From assembly GCA_030248215.1 (NCBI GenBank), contig JASANG010003808.1, positions 119,432 through 183,431 of the forward strand: a stretch of 64,000 bases of DNA, in the 5' to 3' direction. Shown here piece by piece: positions 46,901 to 58,251 of this stretch; position 1 is the first letter of the stretch; every line of letters starts with the position of its first letter. The position numbers and the translations under genes are program-made. The notes under the pieces were generated by a model. It searched no databases and was not told the DNA's origin. It saw only the letters and a list, made by a program, of their open reading frames with translations. Source of the DNA: Enoplolaimus lenunculus (taxonomy: Eukaryota; Nematoda; Enoplea; Enoplida; Thoracostomopsidae).

Positions 46901-47035
46901 GCCTCCCGGAGGGCCTGATAGAAATCCATTCATCACCTGGTAAAGCACATTGATCACGTTAGGTAAATATCAAAGGCAATATTCACAAAATTTAACTAGA
47001 TCGAGTTAAATCTGCATTTATTCCTAAATAAGCTT
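43988..47035. other. Intergenic region
   Basis: It should contain the transporter's promoter. I see a TTAGGC-like remnant at about 44130-44170 and a perfect 22-bp palindrome at 44766-44787. There is no supported gene. Confidence 0.4.
44766..44787. repeat. Perfect 22-bp palindrome
   Basis: The half-site TGAGTTGCCTA is followed directly by its reverse complement. It stands alone with no recognised gene context. Confidence 0.8.
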
Positions 47036-47458
47036 ATGATTCAAAAAAACCAATATCAATTTCAAGACACAAGCACGGCTAATTTGAAATTTTCGCGATC
47101 ATTATCAGTCGGAGATATATCCTATTGTGTTAGCAAAATTTCCCAAATACCATATTGGCCTGCAAAAATTGTGAGTAATATCAGTAATCTTCAAAACATG
47201 AAACACGATGATAATTTTGTAGCAGTACAATTTTCCGGAAGCAACAAGTTTGCTTGGAGTAACTATAATAAGGTAAAGCCGTTTGACGTGAACTACCACG
47301 TCAAATATTGGTTTATCAAATGCCATGACTATAGCAAAGAGCTACGTTATGATAAATACAACATGAAGATGGAGACAGCATTCGGAAGTGTCATTCAAAA
47401 CAGAGGTGTTGGTAAAGTATATATCACTGCCTTCTTCAAACGGAAGGGACAGGAGTAA
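47036..47458 (+). CDS. Single-exon PWWP-domain protein
   Basis: The 140-residue reading frame contains a recognisable PWWP core: GDISYCVSKISQIPYWPAKI (variant PYWP for PWWP) from about residue 25, then VAVQFSGSNKFAWSNYNKVKPF from about residue 62, which matches the strand and aromatic cage region, followed by a helical stretch. PWWP domains bind methylated histone tails and DNA in the nucleus. I see no other domain. The gene is intronless and followed within about 60 bases by AATTAATAAAAAAATAAA, a good polyadenylation signal. It could be a small chromatin reader or a retrocopy; no poly(A) tract or target duplication was noticed. The ATG at 47036 is the first in frame. Confidence 0.7.
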   Translation: MIQKNQYQFQDTSTANLKFSRSLSVGDISYCVSKISQIPYWPAKIVSNISNLQNMKHDDNFVAVQFSGSNKFAWSNYNKVKPFDVNYHVKYWFIKCHDYSKELRYDKYNMKMETAFGSVIQNRGVGKVYITAFFKRKGQE

Positions 47459-47565
47459 AAGCGCTGTAATGTTTGGGGTTTGAATTCCAATTGAAGACTA
47501 AAATGTTAAAAACAGAATTAATAAAAAAATAAATTTTAAAATATAGTGTGCCATATAAAAATTTA

Positions 47566-48028
47566 GTACATGTAAAGATCAGGGACGGAACGTTTTTCTG
47601 TGGGACTAGAATAGACTAAAAGCTAACCCTTTCTCCCATGAATATTTGCAATTTCACATGAGATTTAATTTCAAGGTGAGATTCGAACCCCAGTCTCACG
47701 GGTGGGAGGCGTGTACGATGACCGTTGAGCTATAGGAGCTTGACGCTCGAGCCCGATGGGGCTCTCGCGTCTTGTGGAGATTTTACACTGCGCATATATG
47801 TTATAACTGTTAAACAATGCTAACAGTGTGTGTATTGCTCGTTATTGTATTTAGTTGCTCATAGTATACTCTATAAGTGAAAGGGTTAAGATTTAGACTA
47901 ATTTTTTGCTTGGCCTAGGCTTAGGCTTAGTCTTAGGAATATGCTTATTCTTACGCTTAGAGTTAGGCTTATGCTTAGGCTTAGGTATATACGTATAATA
48001 CTGTTCCGCCTCTGTTCTTTACATTGGC
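47566..48028. mobile_element. TTAGGC-core TIR element carrying an insertion (463 bp)
   Basis: It starts GTACATGTAAAGATCAGGG and ends TCTGTTCTTTACATTGGC. Exact AAAATTTA duplications flank it (47558-47565, 48029-48036). The insertion at 47624-47888 interrupts the usual left subterminal sequence. Confidence 0.85.
47624..47888 (-). repeat. tRNA-like insertion inside the TTAGGC element
   Basis: The ends TAACCCTTTC and GAAAGGGTTA are inverted. On the minus strand, 47737-47672 has an A-box-like TAGCTCAACGG, a CTCCCAC loop (Gly CCC-like anticodon position) and a B-box-like GGGTTCGAATCT. The acceptor stem does not close, so it is a SINE-like or pseudo-tRNA block. Confidence 0.5.
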
Positions 48029-48234
48029 AAAATTTAAAACAGTTGCTTTTAAAAAGATTGATTTGTTACTTTATCCTGAATTAAAACACTACATAGTTTC
48101 ATGAAACAGAATCAAATATGTAAACCTCTATGTGAAATTTGCTTTAAAAATATTTTTAAATAACTGAAATTTTTCATTGCCATAGAAAATGTTTTTGGAC
48201 TTAGGAAATTGAAACCTGTCACTGGATGTAATGC

Positions 48235-48425
48235 GGGGTTCACGTTATAAATGGAGCAGCCTGGTGTTGGGTAATATTTTGTCTGCGATGCCTAATCCAA
48301 TATGATATTCCAAAAACAGTAGTTGTCTGCTACCATCATGTATTGGTCACGTTATGCTGTTAATTTCGAATATCGCATGACATTCGCCAATTTGCCTGAT
48401 AGTGTCACGTGACATTCGAACACCT
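48235..48425. repeat. Partial GGTTCACGT element
   Basis: GGGGTTCACGTTATAAATGG is followed by TCGAATATCGCATGACATTC motifs like those in 34125-34669. One end only. Confidence 0.4.
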
Positions 48426-48749
48426 GTATATGGAGATAACCTGTGTTTCCGTGTTTTGCATAGCAATCTCATCTGCAGATATTCGACATTTGTCTGTCCG
48501 TATCATAACACAAATGTGTGTTGATGTCAAATCAACAAATGACCAAACGTCCGACTTCACCATAAACCTGAATCCCGCATAACTGGAAATGACGAAAACG
48601 TTAATTGCAACGTAGGTAACATGTAATTGACCTGACCTTTCAATCACGCAAATCTAAACGAAACTTTGATACAAAGTTTTGGTTGTCTTTTGATTTAAAC
48701 ACGGTCTAGAATGAAAAAATAGTCCAAAAGGTCGGTTTGCAAAATTTTA

Positions 48750-48875
48750 AGCCTGTCCCCCAGGACCCCCAGATCATCTGGGGGCCCCTAAGAAAACTGC
48801 ACTCAGCAAAATCAGCTGCTTCCCAGGAAACTCCTGGGGGGCCGCCAGGAAACGCCCCCCCAGCGGAAGTTTTCA
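48750..48875. repeat. GC-rich inverted-repeat patch
   Basis: GTCCCCCAGGACCCCCAGAT and TCTGGGGGCCCC, then CTCCTGGGGGGCC and CGCCCCCCCAG, form several short hairpins in otherwise AT-rich DNA, just upstream of the octamer array. Confidence 0.4.
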
Positions 48876-49057
48876 AGCTGTGGAGAAGCCAATTTTAGTT
48901 TAGAGTTTCGTCAAAATAAAGCTGCAGTGACGATCAGAAACCGTGGTTCAGGAACGTAAAACTCAGAATTGAATTGCAGATATCAGAAATGAAAAATATA
49001 CTTCAAATCTCCGATATCCGGATATATACGCACATGTGAAAATGCAAATAATATATA

Positions 49058-52000
49058 TACCCATGTTACGCTGAGGGCCGTCCCGCTGTCCCGGGACAGT
49101 GGGACAGTGGGACAGCCGGGACAGTGGGACAGCGGGACAGTAGGACAGCGGGACTGTCCTACTAACCCATTGTCCCGCTGTCCTGCTGTCCCACTGTCCT
49201 ACTGTCTCACTGTCCTACTGTCCCGCTGTCCTACTGTCCCGCTGTCCTACTGTCCCGCTGTCCTACTGTCCCGCTGTCCCACTGTCCTGCTGTCCCACTG
49301 TCCCGCTGTCCTGCTGTCCCACTGTCCCGCTGTCCTACTGTCCTACTGTCCCACAGTCCTACTGTCCTGCTGTCCTACTGTCCCGCTGTCCTACTGTCCC
49401 GCTGTCCCACTGTCCCGCTGTCCTACTGCCTACTGTCCTACTGTCCCGCTGTCCTACCGTCCGACTGTCCCGCTGTCCCACTGTCCCGCTGTCCTACGGT
49501 CCAGCTGTCCCACTGTCCCACTGTCCCGCTGTCCTACTGTCCCGCTGTCCTACTGTCCCGCTGTCCTACTGTCCCGCTGTCCTACTGTCCCGCTGTCCCC
49601 CTGTCCCGCTGTCCTACTGTCCTACTGTCCCGCTGTCCTACCGTCCCACTGTCCCGCTGTCCTGCTGTCCCGCTGTCCCACTGTCCTACTGTCCCACTGT
49701 CCCGCTGTACTACTGTCCCGCTGTCCCACTGTCCCGCTGTCCTACTGTCCTACTGTCCTACTGTCCAACTGTCCCGCTGTCCTACTGTCCCACTGTCCTG
49801 CTGTCCCACGTCCTGCTGTCCCACTGTCCTACTGTCCCGCTGTCCTACTGTCCTACTGTCCCACTGTCCCGCTGTCCTACTGTCCTACTGTCCCGCTGTC
49901 CCGCTGTCCTACTGTCCCACTGTCGTACTGTCCCCCGGTCCCGCTGTCCTACTGTCCCGCTGTCCTACTGTCCCGCTGTCCTTCTGTCCCACTGTCCTAC
50001 TGTCCCGCTGTCCTACTGTCCCGCTGTCCTACTGTCCCGCTGTCCTACTGTCCCGCTGTCCTGCTGTCCCACTGTCCTACTGTCCCACTGTCCTACTGTC
50101 CTACTGTCCCGCTATCCTACTGTCCTACTGTCCTACTGTCCCGCTGTCCTACTGTCCAGCTGTCCTACTGTCCCGTTGTCCTACTGTCCCGCTGTCCTAC
50201 TGTCCCGCTGTCCTACTGTCCCGCTGTCCTACTGTCCCGCTGTCCCACTGTCCTACTGTCCCGCTGTCCTACTGTCCCACTGTCCTGCTGTCCCACGTCC
50301 TGCTGTCCCACTGTCCTACTGTACCACTGTCCCGCTGTCCTACTGTCCCGCTGTCCCGCTGTCCCACTGTCCCGCTGTCCTACTGTCCAGCTGTCCTACT
50401 GTCCCGCTGTCCCGCTGTCCTACTGTCCCACTGTCGTACTGTCCCGCTGTCCTACTGTCCCGCTGTCCTACTGTCCCTCTGTCCTACTGTCCCGCTGTCC
50501 TACTGTCCCGCTGTCCTGCTGTCCCACTGTCCTACTGTCCAACTGTCCCGCTGTCCTACTGTCCCGCTGTCCTACTGTCCCGCTGTCCTACTGTACCGCT
50601 GTACTACTCTCCAGCTGTCCTACTGTCCCGCTGTCCTCTCCCCGACTGTCCCACTGTCCCTCTGCTGTCCTGCTGTCCCTCTGTCCTTCTGTCCCGCTGT
50701 CCTCCTGTCCCGCTGTCCTACTGTCCCGCTGTCCTACTGTCCTACTGTCCCGCTGTCCCGCTGTCCTACTGTCCCGCTGTCCTACTGTCCCACTGTCCCA
50801 CTGTCCCGCTGTCCCGCTGTCCCCCTGTCCCGCTGTCCCACTGTCCCGCTGTCCTACTGTCCAGCTGTCCCACTGTCCCACTGTCCCGCTGTCCTACTGT
50901 CCCGCTGTCCTACTGTCCCGCTGTCCTACTGTCCCGCTGTCCCGCTGTCCCACTGTCCAGCTCCACTGTCCTCTGTCCTACTGTCCCGCTGTCCCTACTG
51001 TCCCGCTGTCCCACTGTTCCCCGCTGTCCTACTGTCCGTCTGTCCTACTGTCCCGCTGTCCTACTGTCCCGCTGTCCTTCTGCTGTCCCACTGTTTTCCT
51101 ACTGTCCCGCTGTCCTACTGTCCCGCTGTCCTACTGTCCCACTGTCCAACTGTCCCGCTGTCCCTTACTGTCCCTCTGTCCCGCTGTCCCTCTGTCCCAC
51201 TGTCCTGCTGTCCCACGTCCTGCTGTCCACTGTCCTACTGTCCCACTGTCCCGCTGTCCTTAACTGACCCGCTGTCCCACTGTCCCGCTGTCCTACTGTC
51301 CAGCTGTCCTACTGTCCATCTGTCCCACTGTCCTGCTGTCCCACTTCTACTGTCCCACTGTCGTACTGTCCCACTGTCCCGCTGTCCTACTGTCCCGCTG
51401 TCCTACTGTACTGCTCCTACTGTCCCGATGTCCTACTGTCCCGCTGTCCTTCTGTCCTACTGTCCCGCTGTCCTACTGTCGCGCTGTCCTACTGTCCCGC
51501 TGTCCTACTGTCCCGCTGTCCTACTGTCCAGCTGTCCTAATGTCCATCTGTCCTGCTGTCCCACTGTCCCGCTGTCCTTCTGTCCCGCTGTCCTACTGTC
51601 CCGCTGTCCTACTGTCCCGCTGTCCTACTGTCCAGCTGTCCTACTGTCCCACTGTCCCGCTGTCCCGCTGTCCTACTGTCCTACTGCCCGCTGTCCCACT
51701 GTCCTGCTGTTTCTCCCCACTGTCTCCCGCTTCACTGTCCCGCTGTCCTACTGTCCGGCTTCCCTACTGTCCTCTGCTGTCCTACGGTCCCGCTGTCCCA
51801 CTGTCCCGCTGTCCCACTGTCCCGCTGTCCCACTGTCCCGCTGTCCTACTGTCCCGCTGTCCTACTGTCCCGCTGTCCTACTGTCCCGCTGTCCCACTGT
51901 CCTGCTGTCCTACTGTCCCGCTGTCCTACTGTCCCGCTGTCCTACTGTCCCGCTGTCCTACTGTCCCGCTGTCCTTCTTCCACTGTCCTTCCACTGTTCC

Positions 52001-52593
52001 TCCTTCCCCGTCTGTCCTACTGTCCCGCTGTCCTACTGTCCTGCTGTCCTCTCCAGCTTTCCTACTGTCCTACTGTCCCGCTGTCCTACTGTCCAACTGT
52101 CCCGCTGTCCAACTGTCCCGCTGTCCTACTGTCCCGCTGTTCTTCTGTCCCGTTGTACTAATGTCCCGCTGTCCTTCTGTCCTGCTGTCCTACTGTCCCG
52201 CTGTCCTACTGTCCCGCTGTCCTACTGTCCAGCTTTCCTACTGTCCTACTGTCCTACTGTCCAACTGTCCCGCTGTCCTACTGTCCCGCTGTCCTACTGT
52301 CCCGCTGTCCTACTGTCCAGCTTTCCTACTGTCCAGCTTTCCTACTGTCCTACTGTCCCACTGTCCTACTGTCCCGCTGTCCTACTGTCCCGTTGTCCCA
52401 CTGTCCCGCTGTCCTACTGTCCCGCTGTCCTACTGTCCCGCTGTCCTACTGTCCAGCTTTCCTACTGTCCTACTGTCCCACTGTCCAACTGTCCGCTGTC
52501 CTACTGTCCCGCTGTCCTACTGTCCCGTTGTCCTACTGTCCCGCTGTCCCACTGTCCCCGGACAGCGGGACGGCCCTCAGCGTAACATGGGCC
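49058..52593. mobile_element. TIR-bounded octamer satellite (about 3.5 kb)
   Basis: Nearly the whole element is an 8-bp repeat, consensus CTGTCC(C/T)(G/A), often alternating CTGTCCCG and CTGTCCTA. Both edges carry the same inverted terminus, CCCATGTTACGCTGAGGGCC then GTCCCGCTGTCC, matching over about 32 bp and beyond. The first 60-70 bp inside the left end run in the opposite sense (GGGACAGTGGGACAG) and switch near 49150. Long frames across it only reflect the 8-bp period. Confidence 0.93.
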
Positions 52594-52807
52594 ATATACG
52601 GATAAATATCAAATAAGAGTTGCCCCATAGCCGGATATGAAATAAATATCCGATGTCAATCACTAATATATACACTATGCGGCTATCCCATTTTCACTTT
52701 TCCTCATGAAAATATTGGCTACGGCTTCGAGGCAATTGCGAATGGCAAAATAATTTTATTTAGGCTTCAGCTTGCTTTTAGGCGTAATAACAAGAATTTA
52801 TTATTTA

Positions 52808-53254
52808 GTGTATTGACCCGAATAAAAAGGGGAGGGGAAATAAGAGGGGGTCCCCATTTTGAGCCCGAATAAATTGGAGTCCGTATCCCTTATAAAGGTC
52901 CGTAAGAGGATAGAGTCCCTAATCGCTAAGTTAGAGCCCATAATTGTCAAATAACCCTAATTGTATCGCATAAATGACTCCAGGACCAAATAACTTGAGT
53001 TCTAAACTTTAAAGCGCACTTAAATTTTGAAAGTACATTCCTAAGTATAGCCTTGTATTATCGCTCAAGCTATTGTCACAAGACAAATAAACGTTTAATT
53101 CAACGGATAATTGCAGTACCGGATATATATCAGTAAAGAAGGGCGGCGGAGCGTGGGATAAAAATAAATAACAATCTGTAGCCGAATAACAAGGGGGGTG
53201 ATCCTCCTGAGAGGTTAAATAAATATCAGTCCCCTCTTATTCGGGTCACTACAG
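52808..53254. mobile_element. TIR element, second copy of the GACCCGAATAAG family
   Basis: It begins TGTATTGACCCGAATAAAAA and ends CTTATTCGGGTCACTACAG. It is collinear with 37650-38090. Confidence 0.7.
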
Positions 53255-53646
53255 TACAGACGTTTTGCCATGTTGTTTGTTATTATACCGTTCTCATCAA
53301 AGAACAATCATAAACGCATAGTCCCACCTGTTGGATTAATATAGTCCCTCTACTGGACCAAACCACACAAAATTATTGTGTTGCAATTTGAAACTTATAG
53401 CAAATTAATTTTTGTTTCCGTTTAATACGATTATGGAAGGTTTGTCTATATAAGCCGTATTTAATTCCTCTAAACGGAACACATTCTAAACGAAACTAAC
53501 ATGTATTCAATCATATATGTGTATAAAGTTGAGCATATAACTTTTGATATTGTGCCTTGACAACGAATAATTTGGAGTTTTAAGCTAATAGGTCAGAAAG
53601 AGATTTCTCACGAACATCTTTTAACAAGAACAGGTTAATAACACAG

Positions 53647-53901
53647 CTAGTCCGTAAAAACAAACTTTAGTTTCGGTACAACGAGACATGTATTTAATAC
53701 GGGGAGCTGTACGTTTTCTGACCTTTTTCGGGCAATTCTGTCATTTATTTTACATAATTTTTGCTTTAATTTAACCATTTCTTGGTCCGGGTTCGGCTTG
53801 TCACAACAAACAGTTCCGGATCCGGGTACTATGAAAATGCTCAGATAAAATACTTGGAACAGACTGATCTTTTTCAAATGTATTTCGTAAAATGGTCGCA
53901 T
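53647..53901 (-). CDS. Hypothetical 84-residue ORF
   Basis: An isolated minus-strand frame with ATG encodes a hydrophobic segment near residues 12-27 (ISLFQVFYLSIFIVP), then a charged, possibly helical stretch (EMVKLKQKLCKINDRIARKR). It could be a small membrane-anchored or secreted protein. There is no recognised family and no splice evidence, and it may be chance. Confidence 0.2.
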   Translation of the reverse strand: MRPFYEIHLKKISLFQVFYLSIFIVPGSGTVCCDKPNPDQEMVKLKQKLCKINDRIARKRSENVQLPVLNTCLVVPKLKFVFTD

Positions 53902-54147
53902 TCCAAATGTGGTTTTGTACCGAATTGATTAATGGAATGCGGTTAGCTCTCGCTTGCTTGATGCTTACACTGCGAGTGGTTTGACCAGGTATTCGCCGCT
54001 AAATATCCCGATGGTATGTTTTTAAACTTGACTTGCCCCCGACTCTACCCTCAAACCAGGTTTTGCCCCACTAATATTTTGAAGACTTGTAACTTTTAGC
54101 GCGTCAAACACAGTTTTTTATTTGGATAATTTTTCAGTTTCAATATA

Positions 54148-54226
54148 ATTGAGCGAAGCGAAAAGCTTAGTCAGTAATTGGGTCCAAGCTTCGCTCAATA
54201 TGTATAGTACCACTACGACTGGCGTA
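54148..54226. repeat. Short GAGCGAAGC element
   Basis: TTGAGCGAAGCGAAAAGCTT and CCAAGCTTCGCTCAA are inverted; the downstream CCACTACGACTGG is shared with the copy at 59323. Confidence 0.5.
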
Positions 54227-54427
54227 TATGCGTGTAAGGTCCGTTCACATGGATATACGTGTAATGTAATTAGGTTGGTGTAAAAATTCTCCTCTACTTA
54301 ACATTTCCAGGATTCGGATTAGGCAAATAAGCAATGCAATCGGATTCGGATTCGGTCAAATCGCAGATTCGTGCCACTGTGTCTCACATCCTAGAAGCCC
54401 CTCACAAATTTTAAAATAAGTACGCAC

Positions 54428-54671
54428 CAGGGTGCAACCGGAATTCCGGGTCCGACGTTTTTTGACCGCCCGGTTCCGGTAATTTTCACCGAAATTAAAA
54501 ATTCCGGTACGGTAATGTTAAATTATAGTTGTTTTTCAAATTTGATAACCTTTAAGATGTCTTTTGAAAGTCATTTGTTCAATTAGTGACAGTATTTTTC
54601 ACTTTCCGGTTCCGGTTTTGGTATTTTTTCAAATTCATTCTCCGATAAATTTTAATTCCGGTTGCATTTTG
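54428..54671. mobile_element. hAT-like CAGGGTGCAACCGG element (244 bp)
   Basis: The left end CAGGGTGCAACCGGAATTCC and decayed right end ATTCCGGTTGCATTTTG are inverted. Flanks GTACGCAC and GTTCGCGC match 6 of 8. Confidence 0.6.
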
Positions 54672-55416
54672 GTTCGCGCCTATATAATTTTTGCATCAAA
54701 CTTTAGTTCGATTGAATAACACCCTGTTGCAATTCTTAGTTGCAAAGACATATATACTGTTTTAACATTTATTCCCTCACGACCCGCTTCAGACTAATGG
54801 GCAGCTCACAATGTGTTTTGTGGCCCAATAGGTGATAAATATACTGAGCTTGCATAGGTAACTCAAAGTGCCGCCCTCGAAATTTAAAAAAGCGCACAAT
54901 TTATAGACAAAACAAAACTCTCATTAGATTGCTCACATAATATCAGACACATGACTGTAAAGTGTTCGAAGGAATCCTTGTTTCGCATTATGTATAGTAC
55001 TTTCCTATTTTTCCACATACATTCGCTGTTTGTAGTATGAGTTCTACTATCAGTATCCGGATCAACAAAAGTAAAGGGTTTGTTGACTTTGTTGGCCCCT
55101 CGCATTGACTTTGGAAAAGTCCTCCTACAACCATAAGCATGACACTGTCACGTTATTAGTGTTCGACGGTATAATCGGCTCCAGCAAAAATTGACTCAGG
55201 CTCCAGTATTACACGTATACATTGCCGGATATTAATTGCGGAAAAGTATTAGGGACATCACTCTATTTTATAGCATTAGTTATGACCGAAATCATTATAT
55301 TTGGCTGCGAGTTATTTTGTTCAAAATAGTAAATATAAGTAGCCGTTTCGATATTTTTAGTATCCGGTCAAACCTTGCACTGTATCGGTTCAACGATACA
55401 TCTACAACTACGAGTG

Positions 55417-55826
55417 AGGGTTCAGCCGGAATTCCTGCAGAAATTCAATTCCTGATCCTGATCCGGCAGTGAAAGACAGGAACCAGGATTTTACTGTTTT
55501 ATGGCAAATTGTGAAGAATACGCTTAAAAATAAAAATTTTACTGTCTCAACAATTTTGCTCAAATTCAAGTTCTTTTCACAACTTTTTCAACTACCGATT
55601 GAGGATGTTTTAAAGTATTTCACATGTTGTTGTAGAATTTGGAAAACTGGACTGTTAAAACTTAAAACAGTCAATGAACGAAATATTTCGTGTTGAACAA
55701 TGGTCTGTTAGCATTAATTTGGTGGTGCAATAAATTTGCAATTCCTGTTCCTGCTCCTGTGAAAAAATGAATTCCTGTTCCTGTTCCTGCTTCCTGTGAA
55801 ATACAGTTCCTGTTGAAACCCTGGAA
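55417..55826. repeat. Degenerate CAGGGTT/CCTG-type element
   Basis: It runs from AGGGTTCAGCCGGAATTCCT to AGTTCCTGTTGAAACCCTGG, with ATTCCTGTTCCTG repeats near both ends. Confidence 0.45.
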
Positions 55827-55988
55827 CGTAGACATTTCGGATGATGTGTGCTTATAGTATATGTTGTTAGAATTTGTTTTTGTATTAATGTATTCATAGG
55901 GTATTGAGGTGCTACAGCTTTTCGTCCACTGTTATAATCTCAACATTTAATTTCTCATGTCAAACATCTCAGTATATCAGAGAGTAAA

Positions 55989-57223
55989 ATGCCAACAGAT
56001 ACCAATTCGTCTTCGTACATTAGACAGTATTCAGCTGCTGCTTCCGTAGGCTGCACGACATCTGGATCTACAGGCCAATCGGCTCCGCAGCATTCAACTC
56101 CAGTTGGGTCAAGTAATATGTTAACGTGTTTAAATAATATTTTAAAGTGTTTTATAAACTTGTCTAGTACATACGTGTACTACTAATGAGATTCTTGGTC
56201 TTGATGCAGTCTTGATCCTTTTCGAAAAATATATAGATTAAAAATAATTATTTGCATAAATTTAGTGAATGCACAAACTAACAAATCTGAGGCATATTTT
56301 GCTCAGCAATATGGACGAACGACATTTATTGAAATAGATTTCCGATTCCGATTGAACATACAATCAGAATCAGAATAAAAATTTTTTATTTTGTTTGCAG
56401 TTTTATTGTTATATTTTGCTTTGCGGGACTAATTTTCGCCTTGTACCAGCAGTGTATGTTTCTTCATAGCAGCATGGATAAGAATATGTTCATGTGGTTT
56501 CTGTAAAACACCAGCAGCACAGACTATTCCGTAACTATTCTTTTATGATTGTAATGGACACAAATTATAATATATCTAAGGCTTGTCATGAGAGAAAGTA
56601 GTCTGTGGTCTGAAAATCTGTAATTCCGGTTCCGAATTCGGCTAAAAGATTGCGATTCCGATTGACCTTAGTTTCATTATTGGCTCACTGATGCATATTT
56701 CCTTCTAGGTTCGACATCATCTGCTGGTGAATTGAGTGCACGAAGGAACAGACGTCATCAACCAACGTTAGCAGGTATAACGCAGTCACATTTGAATAAC
56801 GGAGCTGGAAGCAGTAACAATCCGCAGCATTCGCATGTAGCTGGAAATGCAGTAGCAAGCAGTGATATTGATCGGGTAACAAAGTTGCAATTATATCGAT
56901 CTCGTAGTAATACTGATGCGGATTTGCCGCCGCAACAACCGCAATCTCAAATTATGCCGCCGTTGTCGTATGTTGCACCGTCTGCAACAGGAGCAATGAG
57001 CGGCAATTATGGCCAACCTGCAACATCTGGCATGACACTGCAAGCAAGTCAACGATCGGTTACCACTGGTGCTGGAGGCGGAACAGCAAGTAACTCGGGA
57101 GCCCCAAATCAGATGGTATATTTATCTGGCGGAAGCGACGTACCAAGCCAACAAGCATTGTTGTCGGCTGCCGTAACTGCGAGTGCTAGCGTTGATTCGC
57201 CGTTACCAGTCAATTTCAGGTAG
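55989..57223 (+). CDS. Unrecognised Ser/Gln-rich protein, at least two exons
   Basis: Exon 1 (55989-56112) starts with ATG in the context GAGTAAAATGCC and encodes PTDTNSSSYIRQYSAAASVG and more Ser/Thr/Gly-rich sequence, ending TCAA|GTAATA in phase 1. Exon 2 starts at 56709 after CCTTCTAG and continues with SARRNRRHQPTLAGIT, LQLYRSRSNTDADLPPQQPQ and a Gly/Ser/Ala-rich stretch. RSRSNT resembles a basophilic-kinase or 14-3-3 type site. The frame meets TAG at 57221-57223, giving 212 residues. That TAG overlaps a good donor (TTTCAG|GTAGGC at 57220), so the gene may continue. It may also start upstream. Composition suggests a disordered regulatory protein; I recognise no family. Confidence 0.55.
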
Positions 57224-57789
57224 GCAAAACTAATCTCCCAGCCAGATTTTGATTGGATGTAAAACATATTTAATGTATAGTTTATCATTGTGTAGTTATT
57301 TTATTTGCTAATTACGAATTTATTAGGCGAGGAAATTGCGTGTTTGCTTATTATGGAACGGCAACATTGATGTGCTGTCAAGAAGGTGTTGAAGTGTTGT
57401 AGTTGAGCGAAATACTTGAGTGTACACCGTCACAAGACTTTGCGGTGTAGCCATTCTGTGCAAAGCTTGCAATGCTACGTATGTACTAAATCAATTAGCC
57501 AAGTTGTTTACTACTCGTATGGTCCATGCGTAACGATATGTTACCCGTATTGACGAGGATTACCGCTAGCGCTGAGGTATTTATTGTTAATATTACACAT
57601 ACGGAATGTAAGTTTTTGTAAACAAGTAAAAGTCCCGTAAAAATAGCACTTTTTTGTGTTTATTTCGTAGGTTATTCCTCCAATTTTTCCATACAAATAG
57701 CAGACCCTTGGCAATATATATGTAAATCAGATCGTCTGACTGTTGGCCACTGGTTGTTAAAAGATCGGATGTCGTCACTCGTCAGTTAC

Positions 57790-58106
57790 CTCGATCCGGT
57801 TCCGGTAAATTTGTACCGGAATCAGAAAATGCGGTGTTAAATTTTGGTCGGTGAAAATTAAGGTTTTTGACTAAAAAATGACGATAAAAATTAAATAGAT
57901 TTTATTATATAGTATATAAACCGTGACAATCGCCGAAAATAAACCATCGAAGGTAGATTTCGTTTCCGTGGATTATGAAAATCTAAAATACAGCAGATAA
58001 AGTGAATACTTATCTCCAACTAGGGTTATTTTACCAATGATATTGCAAAAAAGAAAATCAAAATGAATGTTTCAGTGGCATGTTGTAATTCCTGTTGTAC
58101 CCTGAT
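57790..58106. repeat. CCGGTTCC-type element
   Basis: GATCCGGTTCCGGTAAATTT begins it and AATTCCTGTTGTACCCTGAT ends it; a decayed member of the CAGGGTGCAACCGG group. Confidence 0.4.
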
Positions 58107-58251
58107 ATATAAATATATCACATTCATAACAAGCAGTCGACACCTAAATATTTGGCTGTTTTAATTTGGAAGAGACCTCGAGGTGTTGGAACACAGTGGC
58201 CCATTACACAGTCTATGAAAACGTAAACATCGACACTAAAATTTCAATGAC

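Noticed and set aside
49107..52616. Very long open frames (718, 385, 363, 358 residues) of CPAVLLSRCPTV type
   Set aside because: They are the translation of an 8-bp repeat, open in several frames because the repeat lacks stops. No gene evidence.
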